A DNA stretch of 34,924 bases from Kiritimatiellota bacterium (GTDB lineage Bacteria; Verrucomicrobiota; Lentisphaeria; Oligosphaerales; JAADHN01), in the NCBI GenBank assembly GCA_013151865.1, contig JAADHN010000106.1, positions 1 through 34,924 on the forward strand, read 5' to 3'. Of the stretch, positions 1 through 7,929 are shown piece after piece. The notes under the pieces are model-generated. The model was not told the DNA's origin. It searched no databases and worked only from the letters and a program-made list of their open reading frames with translations. A program made the position numbers and the translations under genes. The stretch's first letter is position 1. Every line of letters starts with the position of its first letter.

Positions 1-322
1 ACCGGTCGAGCCCGGTCCCCACGGGCGCATTGCCCGATCGATCCGTTGTGATTGTGCCATTGCGGACACCGCATCACATTGATGGATAGGAAACAAGGTG
101 CCGCACATGATAATGGTCTGTTGATCATGTCGTCGCGCGTCGGCGTGCGGAGGCAACGAAGCATGCGAAACGACGCGGTCCGCTCTGCCGAACAGCGGAG
201 CAGGTGAGGGCGGGTGGTTCCCATCCGACGACGGAGGCATGAGTCCTAACGTCAAGGATGCCCGAAACGGCACGCCGATAAGGCGCGATGCGTTCGTCCG
301 GAAAGTGTGATGGAGAAGCGCG
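1..322. other. Intergenic stretch before the first gene
   Basis: I see no convincing gene here. The final bases contain GGAG about seven bases before the ATG at 323, which serves as the ribosome binding site of the hydrolase. A GATAAT sequence at 109-114 resembles a -10 box, but no -35 box stands at a suitable distance, so I do not call a promoter. The reading frames open on the minus strand look like shadows of GC-rich codon bias. Confidence 0.5.
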
Positions 323-1486
323 ATGTCGGGTGGGATGACCAGTGGTTTCATCAGTCGAGGCGGTGTCGCGACCTTGTTGTTCCGTGTGGCGTTGCCGCTC
401 GTGGCGGCGGCCATGTCCGGACACTTCGTGTCGGGCGAACCCGCCGACTCTCCCTACAGGGTCGGGTATCGAATACTGAAGATACCGCAGCAAGCCAAAG
501 GACCTTTGGTTGTGGCCTTTTGGTACCCGACGAACGAATCGGCCACGCTCAAGAAGTATGTGCCTGCCTTGCCGTATTTGGAGGGCCGGGTCGCTTTGGG
601 GGCTGTGCCTGCTCGGGGTCCGTTTCCGCTGGTCGTTTTTTCCCATGGCGGCATTGGCGCGGGCATTTGTGCCATGTCCTGGGCCGAGGCGCTGGCCGCC
701 GCCGGCTTTGTTGTGGCGGCCCCGGACCATCACGACAAAGTGACGTTGCTTCGTTCCGACATGGAGCATCCGCCAACGAGGGCACAGACGCTCCGGGCCC
801 TCGGTTGGGCCATACGGCTCAGCCGAGGCAAGGAAAAAGGCCCCACCGCCCGGGATGAGTACGAGCACCGCCCGCGCGAGATTCGTGCCGTGATCGATGC
901 ACTGCTCGAGGCCACGGCCGACAAGAGTTCCCCATTCCACGGCTTGGTGGACCCTGACCGGATCGGATTGACGGGTGTATCGTTCGGCTCTTGGACGACC
1001 TGGGCCGTCGCCGGCGGCATCCGGATCTACCACGACCCACGCGTCAAGGCAATTGTCCCTATGGCGCCTTCGGCCGGGAGGATGGACTTGGGGCGCATCC
1101 GCGTCCCGCAAATGATTATCTTCGGAGAGAAGGAGACGATCTTGTTGTTGGACAAGCGTCCCGGGGCGCCGATGAAAGAGCAGAGGGTGATCGCGTACTA
1201 CGAGAAGGCTTTTCCGCCGAAGGTCCTCGTGGGAATCAAGGGTGCCGAACACCTTGATTTCGACCCGGACGGCATGATGACGCGAGGCTTCCTGCGCGCT
1301 GCTGCGCGTAAAGTGCGAACGACGGCGGAAGTACGACGAAACGATCCGGTCACCCGGGTAATCGTCCGGTTCCAGACGGCGTTCTGGCGCCGTTATCTGC
1401 GAGGCGACCGCAGGGCGGAGGCGCAGCTTGTCTCGCCGGCGGGAAGGGACGTCTACCTGTTCAAGGCCGAGCTTCATCCAAGATAG
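323..1486 (+). CDS. Exported alpha/beta hydrolase (dienelactone hydrolase / PAF-acetylhydrolase-like)
   Basis: A 387-residue serine hydrolase of the alpha/beta fold. Residues 15-38 form a hydrophobic, signal-like N-terminus probably cleaved near VSG-EP, so the mature enzyme would act outside the cytoplasm. Visible landmarks are the oxyanion-type HGG at 108-110, the nucleophile elbow G-V-S220-F-G, and a candidate catalytic His310 in GAEH. The acid member may be Glu269 or Glu271 but is not certain. The ATG at 323 has GGAG upstream; Met5 is an alternative start. The layout (WYPT at 67-70, then HGG, then GxSxG) resembles the PAF-acetylhydrolase and dienelactone hydrolase families. The substrate is unknown. 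In this setting, removal of acyl or ester groups from a polysaccharide is a reasonable guess, but nothing in the sequence proves it. Confidence 0.85.
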   Translation: MSGGMTSGFISRGGVATLLFRVALPLVAAAMSGHFVSGEPADSPYRVGYRILKIPQQAKGPLVVAFWYPTNESATLKKYVPALPYLEGRVALGAVPARGPFPLVVFSHGGIGAGICAMSWAEALAAAGFVVAAPDHHDKVTLLRSDMEHPPTRAQTLRALGWAIRLSRGKEKGPTARDEYEHRPREIRAVIDALLEATADKSSPFHGLVDPDRIGLTGVSFGSWTTWAVAGGIRIYHDPRVKAIVPMAPSAGRMDLGRIRVPQMIIFGEKETILLLDKRPGAPMKEQRVIAYYEKAFPPKVLVGIKGAEHLDFDPDGMMTRGFLRAAARKVRTTAEVRRNDPVTRVIVRFQTAFWRRYLRGDRRAEAQLVSPAGRDVYLFKAELHPR

Positions 1487-1552
1487 AGCCCGCTCAAAAA
1501 AGGTGGGCAAACCGCGAGAGTCGGTATTCTCTCGCTCCGCGGGCTCGCTGCC

Positions 1553-1587
1553 GCGCCGCCGGGCGGCGCCTCTTCCGCCGAGCGGGA
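1553..1587. repeat. Degenerate copy of a two-part palindromic repeat
   Basis: Two adjacent palindromes. At 1553-1569, GCGCCGCC and GGCGGCGC flank one base. At 1573-1587, arms related to TCCCGC and GCGGGA flank a three-base loop, with one arm mismatch. The second palindrome and its tail (GCGGGATTGG) closely match 11256-11273 (GCGGGATCGG). The sequence just upstream, TCGCTCCGCGGGCTCGCT, resembles the reverse complement of the block between the two copies near 11.3 kb. This suggests a dispersed intergenic element. Confidence 0.55.
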
Positions 1588-1605
1588 TTGGTCCAACAGA
1601 ACTCG

Positions 1606-1790
1606 GTAACGCTGTAGAGCAGAATGCCCTCTTTTTTTGTCACTGTCACCGCCAGTGTGGGCGACTACTTTACAGAAGATGACGCTTCCAAGCTCAAATT
1701 CGCGCGAAACTGTAACGCAGTCACCCACACCCATTCCCGGGAGTCCGTCCAAAAAAGGGAATCCAACTTTACAGACCTCCAAGCTCAATC
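1606..1790. repeat. Two degenerate tandem copies of a unit of about 100 bp
   Basis: GTAACGCTGT at 1606 is matched by GTAACGCAGT at 1712. ACTTTACAGA at 1667 is matched by the same ten bases at 1766. In both copies CCAAGCTCAA follows shortly after. The spacing of matches is 106 and 99 bp, so the copies differ by small indels. No protein or RNA family is recognised. Confidence 0.5.
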
Positions 1791-2065
1791 TACTGAGGTC
1801 TGGTCCAAACTTGTCGACCGCGGTCCGCGGTTCGCGGACAAGCCTGTTTTCCCGTGATCCAACCGCTTTGTCGGCACGGGGTCGACTTCGCCGAGCGTTG
1901 CGGTTGCCCCATGCGTTTTGGGAGCACAGACAGCGTGGCCTGCCCCGTGCGGCAATCGAGACGGGCAGACCGGCGGTCCGGGAAACGTCGACGGCCCAGT
2001 TTGCCCATGGGACAGGGGCCCGGATTTCCGACGGGGGTGAGGGCGGTAAGGAGCACGACGGAATC

Positions 2066-2971
2066 ATGCAATCTTCCATGACGACCTGGATCGACACCCA
2101 TGCCCACATCGCCCGGGAATCGCCGACGCTGTCGGACGACCTCCAGGCAGTGTTCGCGGCAGACTCGGCGGATTTGCGCTTGGTGATCAGTCCCGGAGTC
2201 GGGTTTCTGGCCGAAATGTGCGACGATCCCGAGGCCGGTCGGTCGGCGGCGGACTGCATCCAGCGTCTGGTCGCGGCATTCCCGAATCGGTTCTACGGTG
2301 CTTGTTGCGTGAACCTCAATTTCCCGGACGAGGCGTTGCGACTCATGGATCTGTGCTTGGGACAGTACGGATTCGTCATGCTCGGCGAGATGCTGGGCTA
2401 CATTCTTCGTTTTGACATGAATACCTCCGCCGGCGAGCAGGTCGTTCGGAAAGCTGTCGAATATGATGTGCCGGTCCAGATTCACCTCTCGACCTCGAAC
2501 AGTCCTCACCAGGGGCACACGTCGGGCCTGGGGCAACTCGACGACATTCTCGGCATTGCCGAACGTGTGCCCGAGGCGCGCTACATCCTGGCCCACATGA
2601 TCGGCATGGCCGACGACGATCCGCCGGTGGTGCGCGCTTATTTGGATCGTATTGACGAACGCTGCGGAAGGTGGCCGGACAATTTCTGGGCCGAAATCAT
2701 CGACTTTCACTCCCCGGGCGTCGCCGAGGCCCTGATGCGGATTCCGCACGACCGACTGTTGGTCGGAACGGATTGGTGCACGCGCATCGGTCCCCCCTAC
2801 CTGCCGTACGGCGTGGACCATTTGGTTTGGTCCGGTGGAGAATGCGCCTACGAACCGTCCGTGGCGCGCTTGGTGGAGTTCTTGACGAATTGGGGGGCGA
2901 CCGAGGACGACATCCGGTGTATCGCCTGGCGCAATGCCGTGGATTTGCTTGGGCTCGATGTTGGAGACTGA
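2066..2971 (+). CDS. Amidohydrolase-family metal-dependent hydrolase (COG2159-like)
   Basis: A 301-residue TIM-barrel hydrolase of the amidohydrolase superfamily. Metal-binding landmarks are in the expected order: His12-x-His14 (THAH), His140 at the end of VQIH, His177 in ILAH, and Asp236 in GTD. Members with this layout include decarboxylases and lactonases, so the reaction cannot be named from sequence. There is no signal peptide, so it is probably cytoplasmic. The ATG at 2066 has AAGGAG about twelve bases upstream; Met5 (2078) is an alternative. The frame stays open further upstream, but that part does not look like protein. A second, only distantly similar amidohydrolase lies at 19170-20168. 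It converges with the next gene across a hairpin. A lactonase acting on oxidised sugars would fit the neighbourhood, but this is inference. Confidence 0.85.
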   Translation: MQSSMTTWIDTHAHIARESPTLSDDLQAVFAADSADLRLVISPGVGFLAEMCDDPEAGRSAADCIQRLVAAFPNRFYGACCVNLNFPDEALRLMDLCLGQYGFVMLGEMLGYILRFDMNTSAGEQVVRKAVEYDVPVQIHLSTSNSPHQGHTSGLGQLDDILGIAERVPEARYILAHMIGMADDDPPVVRAYLDRIDERCGRWPDNFWAEIIDFHSPGVAEALMRIPHDRLLVGTDWCTRIGPPYLPYGVDHLVWSGGECAYEPSVARLVEFLTNWGATEDDIRCIAWRNAVDLLGLDVGD

Positions 2972-3036
2972 CAAAAACTTGCCCGACAAGCGCACTTGAC
3001 GCGGGGACTCGAACCGGCAGTTCCTCACCGTCCTCC

Positions 3037-3060
3037 GCGGACGGACCCCGAGGCGTCCGC
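3037..3060. terminator. GC-rich hairpin between convergent genes
   Basis: GCGGACG and CGTCCGC form a perfect 7-bp stem around a 10-base loop, midway between two converging stop codons. There is no T-tract on either strand, so a classical intrinsic terminator is not proven. It may act on both transcripts. Confidence 0.4.
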
Positions 3061-3116
3061 CGCACGCTGGGACCGCCAGTCGCGCGGCTGGATTCAGAGC
3101 CGCACACTGCGTCTGT

Positions 3117-4475
3117 CTATCGCGGGTTCAGGCGCAGGAAAATTCCATCGCCGGGGGCGAGTTCGACTCGCAAGGGGACCGCATCGGTTGGAGGCCCCGA
3201 GAGCACCCGCCAAGACAGTTTTTCTCGATCGAACACATCCACTGTACCTATCGAGCCCCAGCGTAGCCGAGGGGTGATGCGAACGCTCTCGTTCACGTTG
3301 CGGTTCACCAGGATCAGATAGCGCATCCCGTTTTCCCCCGTGAATTCCCCGGCCGTGACCAAGCCCCCTTCGACGCCGGTGATGAAGCCCTTGTCACCGA
3401 ACGGCGTGAGGTCTTCCGCCCTGCGGCCTTTGTAGCAGTAGAACGGCCGGGATTCGTAGGTTCCCACAGACCGGAGGCCGCGCAGGATCACGCCGATCGC
3501 GCCCACTTCACGGTTCAGTTTCTTGAGCCAGTAGTATTTCTGCGTCGGTCGCCAGTCTCTGCCGATCGCTGCCTCCTCGTAGGTGTCTCTTGGAGAAGTG
3601 AAGTACAGGAACCACGCGATGCCGCCGGCATTGTACGCCAGTGCGGAATACGCCTGCCAGCGCAGGCGGGCTTCGGTGATGTGACCGTAACTGCGGTGGT
3701 ACTTGACACCCTTGACCTCGTAGTCGAGATAATGGCCCGAGGACAGCATAGTGGGAATGAAACGAAGTCCGGACGCCAGGGCGGCCCTGCGGCCGCGGGC
3801 GAGGTCCACCCGGAAGTTGGCGTTGTCGAACCCCGGCGGAATACTGCCGTCCAGCGGCGCTCCGTCTTCGAAGACCGGGTAGTGGTCGTACGCGAGGAGG
3901 TCCGGGGTCACTTCGCGGGCAAAACGCAGCAGGTCGCTGCCGGGATGGAGATTGATGAACACCGGATGGTCCGGATCCACGCTTCTGATGATGGCCAGGA
4001 CTTCCTTGATCTTGGGGTACAGTTTCGTCCCGGGTTCATCGCAGAGATGGTACCCCCACAAGGCCGGGTTCTTGCGATCCACCCGGCCCAACAGGGCCCG
4101 GATCTTGTCGCGTTGCGCCTCGCTCACGGGCTTGTCCGGCGTCCACCAAAGATTGCGCATGTAAGTCCACGGCAAGGCATCCGACATACACTGCAAGCCA
4201 AAACGTTGGGCCTTGTCGAGCGGACCGCCCATCACCAAATTGAAATTGCACTGCTTGATGAGACGGTACTGCTCGTCGGAAATGATTTTTTCATACTCCG
4301 GCTTGCCCCGCCAATAGTGCATGGCCCAAAAGGTGATGGGGTATACATCCGCGGTGGGCATGGCGTCATCTCCCGTTGCCTCGCCGGCCGTCGACCGGCA
4401 AAAAGGCGAAAAGAAGCAAAGCAGACACAGCGCGGCCGCCGGCCGTCGCCAAAGTGCGTTTTCGATTGTCCGCAT
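3117..4475 (-). CDS. Secreted glycoside-hydrolase-like TIM-barrel protein (DEP motif)
   Basis: A 452-residue protein with an N-terminal signal peptide (hydrophobic residues about 13-24, preceded by Arg10-Arg11). Residues 45-320 look like a clan-A type (beta/alpha)8 barrel. WGYHLCDEP places Glu147 of DEP where the acid/base glutamate sits in related glycosidases, and AYDHYP (195-200) and GGIAWFLYF (284-292) are barrel-strand-like. I cannot point to a clear nucleophile glutamate. The C-terminal ~80 residues look like a beta-sandwich. The ATG at 4475 is preceded by GGTGGA; an in-frame ATG at 4490 is an alternative. It follows the 1071-residue gene by 155 bp on the same strand and is probably the last gene of a three-gene operon. 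The protein resembles uncharacterised PVC-type beta-galactosidase-like proteins; substrate unknown. Confidence 0.82.
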   Translation of the reverse strand: MRTIENALWRRPAAALCLLCFFSPFCRSTAGEATGDDAMPTADVYPITFWAMHYWRGKPEYEKIISDEQYRLIKQCNFNLVMGGPLDKAQRFGLQCMSDALPWTYMRNLWWTPDKPVSEAQRDKIRALLGRVDRKNPALWGYHLCDEPGTKLYPKIKEVLAIIRSVDPDHPVFINLHPGSDLLRFAREVTPDLLAYDHYPVFEDGAPLDGSIPPGFDNANFRVDLARGRRAALASGLRFIPTMLSSGHYLDYEVKGVKYHRSYGHITEARLRWQAYSALAYNAGGIAWFLYFTSPRDTYEEAAIGRDWRPTQKYYWLKKLNREVGAIGVILRGLRSVGTYESRPFYCYKGRRAEDLTPFGDKGFITGVEGGLVTAGEFTGENGMRYLILVNRNVNESVRITPRLRWGSIGTVDVFDREKLSWRVLSGPPTDAVPLRVELAPGDGIFLRLNPR

Positions 4476-4630
4476 AGTCCGTCCACCCATGTTCGGTTCA
4501 AGCCGTTCGGGGTCCGGCGAGCTTTTCCCGTGTCGTGCGCATCGTGTCCCAAGAACGGCCAGGGCTTCCGGAGTCCGTCTCCGCCTCATGGCTGCGGCGA
4601 GAACCCGTGCCGAGGCGGCGCCCGTCCGGG

Positions 4631-7600
4631 TCACTGCTCGTCGATGTCGACGCCCGAAACCGTCAGGGAAAAGGTTGTGCTCCAGCTTTTGTGGGTCTCG
4701 AGTTTCTGCTTCCGATACATCCATTCCACCGTGTACCGGCCGCTGGTGGTACCGTCCCACCAGCGGTAGAGCTGGAGAAATCGGGCCGGGTCGGTCCGAA
4801 TTTCGATGCGGGGTCCGGCAGCGGAGCCGAGCCGGAAGATCGATGCCGTCAGTTCGGGAAGGTCCGTGTCGCGCAGCAACCCCTGCTGCGCCGCCGACAG
4901 ACCGGCCAGCCGGGCCCAGATTTCCCGGGGCTGTTTTTCGCCCGCGAACAGTTTCTCCCCCGCGCTCGTCCGGAGCAACAGGCTCGGCGTACCGCCCACG
5001 TCCAGGCAGTTGTGCGACCAGTAGCTGAACTCGTGGGGCTCGGGAGATTCGTTGCGCACGGTCACGCGGACATCGAGTCGGGTCGCATCGCGGGGGATGG
5101 AGTAGGCTTTTTCCAGCACCAGTCCCCCCAGGGCCCAATGCGACAGGACGCGCCGGAACACAAGCGTGGCGCGACCGCCCTTGATTTCGCGCGCGATCAG
5201 CTCGTACTCGCCGGTCTTGTCCTCCGAGGTGCGGGCCCCTTCCGGCCACCAGAACTGATCCACACACGCTCCCCCGCCGTCAAAGCGACTGACCAGTTCC
5301 CTTCTTTCTTTGCCGACGCGCCAGCTCCACAGGTTTCCGGACGGTCCGAATCCCAATTCCTGCCCGGCGGAGGCCAGGCGGATTTCGGCGTTGCCGTCGC
5401 CGTCCATGTCGGCCCAGCCGATCTCGAGTCCGCCCTTGCTCAAGCCGCGGATGTCCCCGCTCGCCTCCGCGGCTCGACGCCGTGCCTGGTAGCGCTTGCG
5501 CACCGCCTGCTCCGACACACGTCCCCCGCCCGGAGCGGCGGGCCGCTCCGGGCCCAAAACCAGCATGCCCAAGGACCGTGGCGGCACTTCGTAGTACAGG
5601 CCGGATCGGAGTTGCTCGGCTGTCCATGCCCCGCCTGCAGACGGAGCAAGCACCTTCCCGGTGATCGGATCGTGTGCGAAAAGAGCTGAAGGGGCGGCGC
5701 GCGGCACGCGCACCTCGACCGTGGCGGGTTTGACTTCGTGCAGGTTGCACACGGCCACCAACGTCCGGCGCCCCAACTTGTAGACGAAGGAGAGGGCGTA
5801 CCGCTCCCACTGCGGGGAAATCAGGCGAACCGTTCCCCGGCCGGTTTGGATCGTTGCCTCGGCCTCGGGCAGGAGGCGCACGTCCACCCCGGTCGGATTT
5901 CGTTCCCCGTCGAAGAGGAACGATTCCACCGCACCGATGTCGCGCATGGCCCGGGCCGTTTCCCAGACGTATTCCATATCGAAACCGCGCTCGAGGTTCG
6001 GCCAGTGCGAGCAGCCCGCACACCCCAGCAACGCGCTGGTGATGAAGTCGAAATAGACGGCTCGAGGCGTCTTGGCCATGAGCCAACCGGAGTCGGCGAC
6101 CATGCCGGTGGAGGTCATGGGCATGATCCGCGCCTCGGGCAAGTACTCGCGCAACTCGCTCACGTTGCGGGCGAAAGCCATGGCGCTGCCCGTATAGATC
6201 ATGGGAATGTGCAGGAGATTCGGGATGTCCGCGTAGGCGCGGTAGTCCACGTGCCGTTCGGGCGGCATGCCCGAGCCCTGGCAAATGGCAACGGTCCAAT
6301 CGGGATCGATGTCGTGCACGTATTCGGCCCACAGACGCATGGTCTGACCGAGCTGCCAGGTGCGAAACTCGAGAAAGCGTTGCTTCAGGGGCCCGTTTCG
6401 TTGCAGGACCGGCGCCGTCAACGCTTTCGGATCGAGCCCCTCGCGCTCGGCAAAGGCGTTGACCGTGGCCGGATCGTCCCACAAGGGGTTGCGCACGGCA
6501 TTCGCCGGCTCCCAGTCCCAGAAAACTCCCGATACCTTGCCCGCCAAGGCCCGGTAGTAGCCGGCGTCCCGCGCGAAAAAGGGCTTGCCGGTTTTCACGA
6601 TCTCGGTCTCCCAACCCGTTCGCCGCATCGCCTTGGGGTAGGCGCCGGGGATGTTCGCCCAGAGCCTTCCCCCGTCCGCGGCAAAACGGTCGCGGAGGTA
6701 ACCCAGCCAATCCGAGTTCTCCGCCCGTGAAACCAGATGAATGTCCACGCCCATTTGGTTGCGGACCATGTCGTACACGCTGCCGCGAAGTCGTTTCGGA
6801 ACGTTGCCGAACAGACCCCAGCAAAAGAAGTTGTGGAAGCGTTTCGGGCGCGGCCCCACGGGCAGCGGTTGCAGGACGCGCAGCCGCACGCGTGTTTCGG
6901 CCAACACCTTCCCGGCAACGACTGGCCGGCAATACAAGGCCGCGCCGTCCTGCACGGTTTTCGGATCGAGCCAAATCGTCAGGCCGCAGTGCGAAACGGT
7001 CGCTTTCAGGCGGGCTGCGATGTCCGCACCCAGCGGAATTCGAAAACGCGTGTACGGCTGTTTTTCGCGAGTGATCGGTCCCAGACGCTCGAGCAGGCCG
7101 AATTCGCCCAGTCCCTCCGGCAGGTCCAACTGGATTTCGGCGCCGGGGCCCAGGCGTTTGCGGTCGCCCATCAGCATCACACGCATGAAGCTGGGGGCGT
7201 TGCGGACGAGCGGGACCACACCGCCTCGCCCGTATTCCGCCGGGTAAACGCGCAGGGTCAGAGCGTCCTCCACGGGCGTCAGAGACACGTCGTCGAAGTC
7301 CACATCGCCGATATCCGTCTCACGCAGCAACACGACGATCCGGCGCACGCCCGGCGACAGGTTGAGGTCGAAATCGAAGCCGGACCAGGCGGGGGCGAGG
7401 GGGAGATTGCGCGACCATTTGGAGCGCGGCGGAGTGCTGAACACACCTTTGGCCACCGGCTCGGAATAGACGAGTACCTGCAGTTGGGCCCTGGCATCCC
7501 CCGCCGTCCGGTACTGCCCGGCCAGCTTGTACAGTCCCGGTCGGACTTGGATGGGATCGCTGTAGATCAGGGAGCGCACCGCTTCGCCGCCCGCGTTCTC

Positions 7601-7846
7601 GAGTCCGGTCAGGCGGCTGGCTCGAGCGCCGCTCCGGGCGTCCGTGGACCAAGTGAAACGGCCGCGAGACGGTTTGCGCGACCAGACCACGAAGCCCCAG
7701 CCGAGCGGACGGGTGTCGCCCTGCTCGAAGCCACCGTTGGGCAGGAGATTGTCCTCCGCGGCAGCGACAGCCGCCAAAAGCAATGCGGTCAAGGATAAGC
7801 TCAGGTTTTTCAACGGCGTTGCTCCGATTGATGGACGGCGCATCAT
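4631..7846 (-). CDS. Very large secreted glycosidase-like multidomain protein (WDWEP motif)
   Basis: A 1071-residue exported protein. A signal peptide ends near Ala30. Residues 33-190 form a jelly-roll with the NLLPNGGFEQG opening typical of CBM4/9-like modules. Residues about 335-650 resemble a TIM barrel, with VFWDWEP (Glu446) as candidate catalytic site. After a short beta region, a loop DMDGDGNAE has the DxDxDG pattern of a calcium-binding loop. The final ~250 residues resemble the galactose-mutarotase-like sandwich common in glycan enzymes. I do not recognise a named glycoside hydrolase family. Start choice: ATG at 7846 (or 7843) gives a normal signal peptide. An ATG at 7933 overlaps the upstream stop as ATGA, but would add 29 residues before the signal. 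It is the middle gene of a three-gene minus-strand group. Confidence 0.8.
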   Translation of the reverse strand: MMRRPSIGATPLKNLSLSLTALLLAAVAAAEDNLLPNGGFEQGDTRPLGWGFVVWSRKPSRGRFTWSTDARSGARASRLTGLENAGGEAVRSLIYSDPIQVRPGLYKLAGQYRTAGDARAQLQVLVYSEPVAKGVFSTPPRSKWSRNLPLAPAWSGFDFDLNLSPGVRRIVVLLRETDIGDVDFDDVSLTPVEDALTLRVYPAEYGRGGVVPLVRNAPSFMRVMLMGDRKRLGPGAEIQLDLPEGLGEFGLLERLGPITREKQPYTRFRIPLGADIAARLKATVSHCGLTIWLDPKTVQDGAALYCRPVVAGKVLAETRVRLRVLQPLPVGPRPKRFHNFFCWGLFGNVPKRLRGSVYDMVRNQMGVDIHLVSRAENSDWLGYLRDRFAADGGRLWANIPGAYPKAMRRTGWETEIVKTGKPFFARDAGYYRALAGKVSGVFWDWEPANAVRNPLWDDPATVNAFAEREGLDPKALTAPVLQRNGPLKQRFLEFRTWQLGQTMRLWAEYVHDIDPDWTVAICQGSGMPPERHVDYRAYADIPNLLHIPMIYTGSAMAFARNVSELREYLPEARIMPMTSTGMVADSGWLMAKTPRAVYFDFITSALLGCAGCSHWPNLERGFDMEYVWETARAMRDIGAVESFLFDGERNPTGVDVRLLPEAEATIQTGRGTVRLISPQWERYALSFVYKLGRRTLVAVCNLHEVKPATVEVRVPRAAPSALFAHDPITGKVLAPSAGGAWTAEQLRSGLYYEVPPRSLGMLVLGPERPAAPGGGRVSEQAVRKRYQARRRAAEASGDIRGLSKGGLEIGWADMDGDGNAEIRLASAGQELGFGPSGNLWSWRVGKERRELVSRFDGGGACVDQFWWPEGARTSEDKTGEYELIAREIKGGRATLVFRRVLSHWALGGLVLEKAYSIPRDATRLDVRVTVRNESPEPHEFSYWSHNCLDVGGTPSLLLRTSAGEKLFAGEKQPREIWARLAGLSAAQQGLLRDTDLPELTASIFRLGSAAGPRIEIRTDPARFLQLYRWWDGTTSGRYTVEWMYRKQKLETHKSWSTTFSLTVSGVDIDEQ

Positions 7847-7929
7847 TCCCGATTCTGCCGGTCCGACGGCGGACCGTTGTCTCCGACCGGGCGCGCACGG
7901 CCGCAAGGCTCGTGATTCCGTTTTTTCGA

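Larger units (their letters stand above)
1487..2065. other. 579-bp gap with repeats, no supported gene
   Basis: The stretch between the hydrolase and the amidohydrolase carries no recognisable protein. It starts with a GC-rich two-part palindrome (1553-1587) related to one near 11.2 kb, followed by two degenerate tandem copies of a unit of about 100 bp (1606-1790). A frame open from 1637 into the amidohydrolase lacks protein-like composition before 2066, so I treat it as untranslated. A run of seven T at 1632-1638 has no strong hairpin directly before it. Confidence 0.55.

Noticed and set aside
125-1510. Long minus-strand open frame opposite the alpha/beta hydrolase
   Set aside because: Arg/His/Pro/Gly-rich translation with no motif; it is a shadow of the GC-rich plus-strand gene, which has catalytic motifs.
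2996-3025. tRNA-like T-arm on the minus strand (GGTTCGAGTCC near 3005-3015)
   Set aside because: The flanking bases do not form a five-pair T-stem (GCCGG against CCCCG), and no D-arm, anticodon stem or acceptor stem can be folded upstream. Probably chance, or at most a decayed remnant.
5280-6974. 564-codon frame on the same strand as the WDWEP protein
   Set aside because: It overlaps the true gene in another frame and has the low-complexity Arg/Gly/Ala composition of a shadow.
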